Positions 24,939 through 33,200 of a stretch of DNA of 64,000 nt are shown here, piece after piece. A program made the position numbers and the translations under genes. This DNA comes from Collimonas arenae (GTDB taxonomy: Bacteria; Pseudomonadota; Gammaproteobacteria; Burkholderiales; Burkholderiaceae_D): positions 4,588,001 through 4,652,000 of the forward strand of contig NZ_CP009962.1 in the NCBI RefSeq assembly GCF_000786695.1. Direction: 5' to 3'. Under the pieces are notes generated by a model, which ran no database searches, was not told where the DNA came from, and saw only the letters and a list, made by a program, of their open reading frames with translations. Positions within the stretch are counted from its first letter, which is position 1. Every line of letters starts with the position of its first letter.

Positions 24939-25877
24939 TCAAATAGCGCTGCTCTCATCGGCTGGTTCCATGATCTGCTCGCGCGCATACCGCGTTGGCG
25001 GCAGTCCGACATGGCGTGTGAACGCGACGCTGAACGTGCTTGCGGAACTGTAGCCCACGCGTTCCACCACTTCGGCGATACCTGTTTCTCTGCGTCGCAA
25101 CAGGTTCTTCGCCAAAGCCATTCGCCAAGTGAGCAGGTATTCTATCGGGGGGACGCCTACTGCGCGCCTGAATCGTTCGAAGAATGCCGAGCGGGAGAGT
25201 GCAGCCTCCTTTGCCAGCTGCGCCACCGTCCATGGTTCGGTCGGCCTTTCGTGCATCCGTCGTATGGCGAGCGCGAGGCGGGGGTCGGCAAGCCCGCGCA
25301 AGAGGCCTGGCGACGCTGCCGTTCCCGCCGTGGAGCGCAAGGCTTCGATGAGCAGGACTTCCAGCAGGCGCGCCAGGATCACGTCGCGTGCGGGTCGCAA
25401 CGCGCGGGATTCATCGCCCACTAGCTGTACGAGAGTGGCTAGCCGCTGCTCGCCGCGCACGAACACCAGTTGCGGGAGGAGCGAAATCAGCAAGGCGGCG
25501 TCCGGCGAACCGAAGACGCAGTGTCCTACGAGTAAGCGAACGTCAGGCGGGCCGCTTTGGATACCGAGTCGCAATTCGCCATTGGGCAACAAGACGGCAG
25601 GGAGATCGGCGTCTTCGGCTGTCGTCGGCTCGATGCTTGACATCGTGAAACCATGCGCCGACGGGATCAGGACAAAGTCGCCCTCCTGGAGAGTGAACGG
25701 CTCGTGTCCGTCGACCGCAAGGCGGCTGGCCCCGTCGAGGATCACGCAGTAGAAGGGTTGCCCGGACCCCATGCGGCGAACGTTCCAGCGACCTGCGCCG
25801 CTGACGATTTTCGAGAACGGTGCGCCCGGCTGGAGCAGTGTGACTACCTCTGCAAGCGGATCGACCATATTGACCAT
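24939..25877 (-). CDS. AraC family transcriptional regulator with cupin sensor domain
   Basis: A 312-residue regulator. The N-terminal cupin (AraC_binding_2/cupin_6 type) has DPLAEVVTLLQPGAPFSKI, then QPFYCVILDGASRL and EGDFVLIPSAHGF. The C-terminal double HTH has WTVAQLAKEAALSRSAFFERFRR in the first motif and GIAEVVERVGYSSASTFSVAF in the second, ending in GLPPTRYAREQ. I chose the ATG at 25877 because GGGAG lies 7 bases before it; frames open at 25937 and 25868 are alternatives. It is divergent from the SDR gene at 25977, an arrangement in which the regulator usually controls that enzyme. Confidence 0.88.
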   Translation of the reverse strand: MVNMVDPLAEVVTLLQPGAPFSKIVSGAGRWNVRRMGSGQPFYCVILDGASRLAVDGHEPFTLQEGDFVLIPSAHGFTMSSIEPTTAEDADLPAVLLPNGELRLGIQSGPPDVRLLVGHCVFGSPDAALLISLLPQLVFVRGEQRLATLVQLVGDESRALRPARDVILARLLEVLLIEALRSTAGTAASPGLLRGLADPRLALAIRRMHERPTEPWTVAQLAKEAALSRSAFFERFRRAVGVPPIEYLLTWRMALAKNLLRRRETGIAEVVERVGYSSASTFSVAFTRHVGLPPTRYAREQIMEPADESSAI

Positions 25878-25976
25878 TACCGGACTCCCGCAAACGAAAC
25901 CTGGACTTTGAATTGTAGCAGGTCCGGCTTCGGTCACTTATAGTTTTGGTACCGCAAACAGCCTAGAGGACTCTCC

Positions 25977-26720
25977 ATGAAAACCATCCTGATCACCGGA
26001 TGCTCGTCCGGCTTCGGCCTTGAGACCGCCAAGTACTTCCTTGATCGCGATTGGAAAGTCGTCGCCACCATGCGCACGCCGCGCGAAGACTTGCTGCCCC
26101 GTTCCGAGCATTTGCGCGTACTTGCGCTCGATGTCACCGATCCGCACAGCATTCGTCAGGCTGTGGAGGCTACCGGGCCGATCGACGTACTGGTCAACAA
26201 CGCGGGGATCGGCTTGCTAGACGCCCTGGAGGGCATCTCGATGGAAACTGCTCGCGAGGTTTTTGAGACCAACACTCTCGGTACGATAGCCGTCACGCAG
26301 GCGGTGCTGCCGCAGTTCAGGCAACGCAAGGCAGGCGTCATCGTCAACGTCACCTCGAGCGTGACGTTGAAGCCGCTTCCCCTGCTGGCCGTCTACACCG
26401 CGAGCAAGGCGGCGATCAATGCGTTCACCGAATCGCTTGCGCTGGAACTCCAACCCTTCGGCATAAGAGTAAGCCTGGTGCTGCCGGGACGGGCGCCAGA
26501 TACCCGCTTTGGCGAGAATGCCCAGCCCCGGATGCAAGGCAGCATTCCCGAGGCGTACGCCGACCTTGCACGGCGTGTGTTCGAAGCATGGGGGCAATCG
26601 TCGGAGGTCACCCGGGCGCAGGACGTGGCGGAAGCGGTGTGGCGTGCGGCAACCGACCTGTCGTCTCCGGTTCGCATTGCTGCCGGCGCCGATGCTGTGG
26701 CGTTGGCTGGATCACGCTGA
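25977..26720 (+). CDS. Short-chain dehydrogenase/reductase
   Basis: A 247-residue oxidoreductase with a full SDR motif set: TGCSSGFG for NAD(P) binding, LDVTD, NNAGIG, catalytic Ser in VTSSVTL and Tyr/Lys in YTASK. An Arg after the second strand (ATMRTP) suggests NADP preference. The substrate is not known. AGAGGA lies before the ATG. The gene is divergent from the AraC-type regulator, with 99 bases between the starts, and is the likely target of that regulator. It is unlike the SDR at 23363, which lacks the catalytic Tyr. Confidence 0.9.
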   Translation: MKTILITGCSSGFGLETAKYFLDRDWKVVATMRTPREDLLPRSEHLRVLALDVTDPHSIRQAVEATGPIDVLVNNAGIGLLDALEGISMETAREVFETNTLGTIAVTQAVLPQFRQRKAGVIVNVTSSVTLKPLPLLAVYTASKAAINAFTESLALELQPFGIRVSLVLPGRAPDTRFGENAQPRMQGSIPEAYADLARRVFEAWGQSSEVTRAQDVAEAVWRAATDLSSPVRIAAGADAVALAGSR

Positions 26721-26881
26721 ATCTGCGGGGGCGGGCCGGGTTTGCGACAACACTTTCTACACGCCGGATCTGGGATCGTCACGTTATCCAAGCCAACAAA
26801 GATTCAGAAAGCCGATTCAGACAGTCATTAGCGCTTGCTCACAACCAAGGGAGAGGAAAACATAATTCAGGTCCACCTGTT

Positions 26882-27418
26882 TCATTTGACGAGCGTCACC
26901 GGAATGTCGGTCAAATGGATTACCTTGATCGACACATTGCCAACGATCAGGGAGGTAATCGCACCATGCCCGCTGGTGCCCATCACAATTGCGTCGCAAC
27001 CCTGCGCTTCGGCATAGCTGGTGATGGTCTGTGCAATGGGGCCGGTTTCTACCCGGCTCACGTAATTCACCCCGGCTTCGGCAAGCAAATGCTGGGCCGC
27101 CAGCAGTGCTTTGTCGCCGGCAGCCTCCTCAAATGCAAGCAGCTTCTTGCGTGAATAGTAGGCGTGTACTCTAGGGGATTCGCAGGTGTCTTGAACGTTG
27201 AGCAAGTGTATTTCGCTTGCGTCATGCTGGCGATACAGTCTGATGACGTGCCGGACCGCGTGCAGTCCGTGTTCTGAGCCGTTGATGGCTACCAGCAGTT
27301 TCTTTAGAGATTTGCTGTCGGGCGCGCTCCGATTTTCTGTTACAGGTCTTGAAAAGTCCTGCTTCTGTGCCGCGCGGCCGCTTGGCATAGTACCCAAACC
27401 GAGAGATAGGCTGATCAT
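26882..27418 (-). CDS. Universal stress protein, UspA family
   Basis: A 178-residue protein with an N-terminal extension of about 40 residues before the Usp fold (KKLLVAINGSEHGLHAVRHV). The ATP-binding region is MGTSGHG followed nine residues after the second Gly by GNVS, close to the G-2x-G-9x-G-(S/T) pattern but with Asn after the last Gly. The last strand is DIPVTLVK. GGAG lies 6 bases before the ATG. The product probably binds ATP and is induced under stress. It lies downstream of an mgtC-type gene on the same strand with 225 bases between, so it is probably separately transcribed. Confidence 0.88.
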   Translation of the reverse strand: MISLSLGLGTMPSGRAAQKQDFSRPVTENRSAPDSKSLKKLLVAINGSEHGLHAVRHVIRLYRQHDASEIHLLNVQDTCESPRVHAYYSRKKLLAFEEAAGDKALLAAQHLLAEAGVNYVSRVETGPIAQTITSYAEAQGCDAIVMGTSGHGAITSLIVGNVSIKVIHLTDIPVTLVK

Positions 27419-27643
27419 AACGTCTCCATGAATGATGAGCGGTTCATGGCATTACGGTAGCAGTCTCGATGTAAAGATGTTGTAAATTTTTGGTGGGTCG
27501 TGCTGCCTGCTTATCCTGCTTTCATCGGCAACAACACCATTTGCTTACCTGCTTCGATTGCAATCCTTGCAATGCGTACGCTGTTTTTGAAGTTAATAAC
27601 TTTTATTCACGACCACATCTTTTGCATAGATGGAGCGCATTGC

Positions 27644-28393
27644 TCAATTGCGGCAATGGGTCAATTCAAAGCTCTGCACGCCTTCGTAGGCATGCATCAT
27701 GCGCGCCAGCTCGGAGACCGACGTGCCTTTCTTGCTGTCGATCGCTACTGCGATGAAATGCCATTTCGCATGCTTTTCCCTGGAACTGATCGTCAGCGAA
27801 TCGCCGTCGATCTCATAACCGTGCTCGAACGCGACCTTGCGCAGCGCGTCCTCGCGCGGCGTAAAATCCTTTTCAAATTCGACCGAGACGGCAACGCCTG
27901 CCCGCGACGGCAGCCAGCGCTCCAGCTTGACCACCCAGATCATGCACAGGGTGCACAGCAGCGTCAGCGATATCGCCGCAATGTAGAAGCCGATGCCGAC
28001 CAGGATACCGATGGCCGATGCCGCCCAGATCGATGCCGCCGTCGTGAGCCCCCGGATATTCAAGCCCTCTTTCATGATCACGCCAGCGCCCAGGAAGCCG
28101 ATGCCGGTGACCACGCCCTGCACTACCCGGGTCGGGTCAGGAGTGATGGACAATCCGACATGCCCCCCATACCAGAGACCGGGATAACCAACAAACACTG
28201 TAAGCGCCGCTGAGGCCATGCACACCAAGCCGTAAGTACGCATCCCGGCAGCGCGCCCATGGAATGCGCGTTCATAGCCGACCACCATCCCCAGCAACAA
28301 GGCACCCGACAAGTTGAAAAATATGAGGATATTTGCGGTAACCACAGGGGCCGACCAATAGACGGCCAATGAATCAAGGGAAAGCATGTTCAT
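27644..28393 (-). CDS. MgtC/SapB family membrane protein
   Basis: A 249-residue protein with four or five membrane segments in the N-terminal 150 residues. The family block reads LSGALLLGMVVGYERAF, then AAGMRTYGLVCMASA and the highly conserved VVQGVVTGIGFLGAGVIMKEG. A soluble C-terminal domain (about 165-249) resembles an ACT-like fold, as in Salmonella MgtC. MgtC proteins support growth at low magnesium and modulate the F-ATPase. The role here is inferred from the family. A second Met is two codons in. The gene is divergent from DUF2076 across 233 bases. Confidence 0.9.
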   Translation of the reverse strand: MNMLSLDSLAVYWSAPVVTANILIFFNLSGALLLGMVVGYERAFHGRAAGMRTYGLVCMASAALTVFVGYPGLWYGGHVGLSITPDPTRVVQGVVTGIGFLGAGVIMKEGLNIRGLTTAASIWAASAIGILVGIGFYIAAISLTLLCTLCMIWVVKLERWLPSRAGVAVSVEFEKDFTPREDALRKVAFEHGYEIDGDSLTISSREKHAKWHFIAVAIDSKKGTSVSELARMMHAYEGVQSFELTHCRN

Positions 28394-28626
28394 GCACTAT
28401 TCTTTTTTCTTTTGCGTTGATTTTCATATCCCCTGAAAGGGGCGTGGGAAGGTGTTTATCACTACTTTTGTGATTGTAACGCTGGCAATAAGGTTTCACG
28501 GCAATGCTGATGAAGGAACACGAAGTCTGGCGATATCTCAACGCGCCATTGAACAGCTCTTGAACAGGCCGACAAACGACTCCATATGCTTCCTGTGACC
28601 GTCCCTATTATGAAGGAGCAACCCGC

Positions 28627-29289
28627 ATGAGTCCGCAAGAAACGCAAGTTTTGCAAGATTTCCTGAATCAACTGACGCAGGCAAGAGGCATCGCCAAGGA
28701 TCCGCAAGCCGATGCATTGATTGCCAGCGCTGTGGCTCAGCAACCCGACGCCGCTTACTTGCTGGTGCAGCGTGCGTTATTGATGGACCAGGCGCTCAAC
28801 GCAGCAAAAGCGCAAATCGCGACATTGCAAAGCCAGGTGCAGTCGGCACAAGCGCCAGCGCGCGGTTTTCTGGATCCGGCAAATGCTTGGGGGAACAGTG
28901 CTGCGCCTGCATCGCGGCCGACAGCCATCGCAGCGCCATATCAGCAAGCATCGATGCAAACTGCCGCTGCCTACCAGCCGCCAATGCAGGCGCCGGCTGC
29001 GGCATCGGGATTTTTTGGTGGTGGGATTGGAAATGTGCTGGGGAGTGTCGCCACCACTGCTGCGGGTGTTGCCGGCGGGGCGTTTCTGTTTCAAGGGATA
29101 GAGCACTTGATGGGGAACAGCAGCAATCATGGCGCGGGGCTGTTTGGCCAGCAGGCTGCGGCGGCTCCGGTAGAAAATACGACTATCAACAATTACTACG
29201 GCGATGATGCATCGTCGGGCGATAGCTCGGATAACCCAGACAGCACCGCCAGTAATGACATTGGCAATGATGATGGAACTCTTGTGTAA
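28627..29289 (+). CDS. DUF2076 family protein
   Basis: A 220-residue protein whose N-terminal helix bundle (MSPQETQVLQDFLNQLTQ ... DAAYLLVQRALLMDQALN) is the DUF2076 signature. The middle is Ala/Pro/Gln-rich, then Gly-rich with a hydrophobic segment (GGGIGNVLGSVATTAAGVAGGAFLF). The C-terminus ends in NNYYGDD followed by an acidic Ser/Asp tail. AAGGAG precedes the start by 7 bases. The family is described only as periplasmic-ligand-sensor-like; no function is established. No signal peptide is seen. Confidence 0.85.
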   Translation: MSPQETQVLQDFLNQLTQARGIAKDPQADALIASAVAQQPDAAYLLVQRALLMDQALNAAKAQIATLQSQVQSAQAPARGFLDPANAWGNSAAPASRPTAIAAPYQQASMQTAAAYQPPMQAPAAASGFFGGGIGNVLGSVATTAAGVAGGAFLFQGIEHLMGNSSNHGAGLFGQQAAAAPVENTTINNYYGDDASSGDSSDNPDSTASNDIGNDDGTLV

Positions 29290-29438
29290 TCCACCACTCT
29301 CGTCCTTACCGTGCCACACAGGTGGGGAAATCAAAAAATCATCCGCTACCGCACGCTGAGCACTACGCGATCACGAACAGCGAATACTAAATCCTTGTTC
29401 GAATGGAGGGAATTGCTAGATCCATGCGTTCAATAACT

Positions 29439-30158
29439 TCAACGCATAATGACGGGTATAGGCGCTACTTTGGCTCGTTCCAGAGAAATTTCGATGCTTA
29501 ATTGACTTTTAACTGCGAGGCCGTTAAGTTTTCCGGGACTGAATTTCACCTTCGCAAAGGCGTCGCTGACAAAGCGTTTGGCTTCCTCTGAAAGGTCTTC
29601 CTCGTCAATCACGACCTGATCTACCTCTCCCTGCTCATTAATTAGTATGTACGCCCGAGCTACGTGCGGTGGAATGTTATCAGGCAACGCCATGAATGTA
29701 TCTGGATCAATATCTTGCAAAAGGATCGGATTCTCCGTCAGTTCGTCCGCGCGAAAATAATGCGGCAAGGCCGGGTTGGCAAGCGGAAGAGATGCTACAC
29801 CCTCGCTCGGTTGAGGCATTGGCGATTGAAGCGACGCTAGCTGATCGCCTGTGATTTCCGGTCCGCTTGGAATTCTGGCCCCAGCTGCGGATGCTGCCGC
29901 ATGAGGCGGTTCCGCATCGACCGGCTGGGATTTTGAATCACTTTCAGGAGAGGCGAGCGCATTCAAACCAGGTAATATCGGTCGGACCGGCAACTCGATG
30001 CTTCCTGATGCCCCTAGCTGCACTTCTACTGTTGTTGCCGCACTTTGGGGGGATCCATAGCTTGCTGTCGCCAGCTTGCCACTATCGAGTACAAAGATCA
30101 GGCCAACATGTCCGGCGACTGACAGCAAAAGCGCCAAAAGATAATACTGATTTCGCAC
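29439..30158 (-). CDS. TonB-like C-terminal domain protein, last gene of pilus cluster A
   Basis: A 239-residue membrane-anchored protein with one N-terminal transmembrane segment (YYLLALLLSVAGHVGLIFVL) and a Pro/Ser/Ala-rich periplasmic stretch (about 60-150). The C-terminal domain (about 160-230) has ARAYILINEQGEVDQVVI and then FSPGKLNGLAVKSQLSIEI, the pattern of TonB C-terminal or TonB-like proteins. ExbB/ExbD are absent nearby. It follows pilY1 of cluster A by 66 bases on the same strand, and an intergenic hairpin lies between them. A role in pilus or envelope assembly is inferred from position only. Confidence 0.7.
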   Translation of the reverse strand: MRNQYYLLALLLSVAGHVGLIFVLDSGKLATASYGSPQSAATTVEVQLGASGSIELPVRPILPGLNALASPESDSKSQPVDAEPPHAAASAAGARIPSGPEITGDQLASLQSPMPQPSEGVASLPLANPALPHYFRADELTENPILLQDIDPDTFMALPDNIPPHVARAYILINEQGEVDQVVIDEEDLSEEAKRFVSDAFAKVKFSPGKLNGLAVKSQLSIEISLERAKVAPIPVIMR

Positions 30159-30181
30159 GAGCTTCTGATTCTATGAAAATG

Positions 30182-30205
30182 ATGGGATGCATCGCTGCAT
30201 CCCAT
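30182..30205 (-). other. 10-bp hairpin between pilY1-A and the TonB-like gene
   Basis: ATGGGATGCA, loop TCGC, TGCATCCCAT is a perfect stem in the 66-base gap, followed leftward only by a weak T-rich stretch. It may reduce read-through or stabilise the long upstream mRNA. Confidence 0.45.
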
Positions 30206-30224
30206 TACTGCGTTGTTACCGCGC

Positions 30225-33200
30225 CTACTGCGTCGTCAATACTCGCCATGAAACCCGTCGAGTGTTGCTGGTTGCAGACGGCTTGATAGGAGGCGTCGTG
30301 ATAATCGTACCGCCTAGATCGGTGCCCGTCGAGGTGCCATTCGCCGAACGAATCAGCACCCGGACAGTGCCGTCGGCCTGCTCGATCATTACAGGTCGCG
30401 TCACCAGACTTGCACCTAAATTGAAACCACTCACTCCGGAAGCGCCATCTACTGCAGCGCCGGTCAGGTAATTCAGCGCGTAAAGGAAGCTGCCCGAAAC
30501 ATTTGGATCGGTCGCTCCGCAAGCGCTGACAGTCGAAACTTGTGGCGTAATCGTCGTGAACACCAAAGTACCGAGAGCAAGCGATGGATCAGTACTGGCA
30601 CGCTCCCCCCCCGTCAGAAAATCAATGTACCACCCGGTATTGGTTGTCCAATCGACTGGATTGTTGCTACTTGTCCGCACCACTTGACCCGGAGTGCAAA
30701 GCGAGACCGGCGAGTTTGCCGGGCACGTTTTAGCAGTCAAGGTTTGCTGAACAAACTTGCTGGTGCTGGTTGGTACTCGCGGATTGGTATAAGTATTCGC
30801 GTCCGATTTATCGAGGACAGCATAGAACGACTCGATGCTAGTATCGGCGACGTCAGTGGTGCCCAAATAACGGCCGGTTCCTACGTAGACCACCGGATTG
30901 CCATTGACTGTCGCTTCCAGCGGTGCAGCGGTAATCGGTTGCGGATTGCCTGCCGCATCTTTAAAACTGACTAGCAACTGAGCATCGTAGCCGCTGGCGC
31001 CGATATTACCGTTGATGTCGAAGCGCCACAGATTACCCAATGTATCGCCGCCGTACGCTGCGATGGACGTATTGTCAGTCAGTGCTTGCACCGAATGGGC
31101 GCTGATCCGCGCCATCCCGCTGGGGGTCGCTGTACTACCGGCGCTCGTGACAATGTCCCGGATGGTAGCACCGGTATTAGCGTTCAACACGTAGAGGTGA
31201 CCGAGGCCATCTGCATTGTTATAACCGGAACTCAGCAATACCACCCACGTACCATCGCTAAGTTTGGTGATTTTCGGATTGCCATAGGAATAGCCCAAGT
31301 TGGTATTGGTAAACTCCCACAACAATTTTGGCGTCGTCGGATCCGTAACGTCCAATGCATAGTAGCCTTTTCCTCCGCGGTTCAGACCGCCTACCAGAAT
31401 ACTCTTCCACTGTGCGCTGGTACAGGTTGACGCCGGAGCATTCGGGCAGATATCGCCGGTTTCCGGCGAGTTATCGACGAAGAATTGATGCAATGTGGCG
31501 TAATTCTTGTCTGCCAAGTTGTACATGTTCGGCAAAACCATGCTCGGTATGTAGGCCCACAATTCTTTGCCGGACGAAGCGTCAAAGGCATGCACCATGC
31601 CGTCATTCGCGCCGACATAGACAGCTCCAACGCGCGATGTAATCGCGCTTGAGGTTTTGAATGCAGCGTAATTAGTATCAGCGTAACTGAACAGCGGCGT
31701 TTGTACATATCTGGCTTCTGAAGAAACAATGTCGCCCAGGACATGTGCCCGTGTGCGGAAGTATGTACCTTCATTGCTGCGGTCGCCACGCAGGAAGTTG
31801 ACCAGCGCCTCGCCGGACGCGCCGCCAGTCGCAATCGTGTTATTGCTTTGTGCGGCGCTGCTCAGGCAATTGCCACCAGAGGTGCAGAACTGCGTCAACC
31901 CCGTTGGCGCTGCTCCTGAAACATAGCTAATATGAGGCGCAGTGAAATTTGAATCCAGTCCGGCGGACTGCAGGGTAGCCCAGTCAAATGTTATGAGTCC
32001 GGTAGTTGAACCAATTGTCCCTTTGGTATAGATGGTTCGGCTGGTCGGCGCTGTCACGGCAACCGGCGTAGTGGCGGCACCATCGACATTAACCACCTTG
32101 GTATTCATCCCGTCGACACCAGTGGCAGCACCATTGAACGTAGTGCCTGAAGAGTAACCGTTGACGACCGTATAGCAGTTTGTTCCTTGGCGGAATACAT
32201 TGCCAATGATGTAGCTTGTCGATGCCCTCCATGGTGTGGTTGCGCAATCAAGCAGCGTCATCGCCGACCAGTTTTGGGCGCCCAAAGTACCTGTAGTACT
32301 CAGTTGCTGACGAATCAGCTCTCCATACCAATCGACAGACTTGTAGGAAGAACTAAATACGTAATTATCAGCAGCGCTCACGTTGGGATTACTGCTGGCA
32401 GCGGCAGCGGCGGTACCTGGCCGTGGCGTATTGATGATCGTTGCGAGAGCCGATGTAAGACCGTTGGCGAGCGCCGAAGGGTTAGCTGCACTGAAATACG
32501 TACCATGTCCATTAACCGCTGCATGCCATAGGTCATCGATATTAGTATTGGAATTGGACGCTGGAGTGGGCCAGTTACATACTCCGCTAGTCTGCCAAGA
32601 ACAGATACCCGCGCTTGTATTTGCAGTCGTTCCCTTATATACGTCATAAAAATCGCCGCTGGTGTCATTCCAATAATCCTTGCCGTCTGTAGGCGCATAA
32701 ATCATCTGACCTTGCGAGCCCAAGCCAAGCGTAAATGTCGTCATGTGCTGAGTGGTGGCAACATCACGACCATTTGACGGCACGTTGTCCGCACACAAGT
32801 CATTCGGGGTCGTTGACGGCGAGATGGTTGGACCGGTGCAAGTTCCAGTACCTTGAGTTGTATCGGAGCTACGCAAATCGGTGTTGTAGTAATAAGCTGC
32901 CACGTCAGCCAGAGTATTCGAGGTTCCACCTGAGTTCACGGTAGAGCACTGCATTGCGGTGCCTACCGTATAGTTGGGAGCTGTGGATTGCGCCAGGGCG
33001 GTGCAAGAGCTTGCGTTCGCAGGTGTACTCCAAGCCGTATACTGACAGTTACTCGTGCTTGAGGCCGTACATGAAGATGCATTTACCCATGTTCCGAGTA
33101 TTGGTGTTGGGCCGCTCTGACATTGATATGCGGTGCCCACTGTATAAGCAGGCCCGACAGACTGTGCCGTAGGCGTACACGAAGCTGTATTGTTATATGC

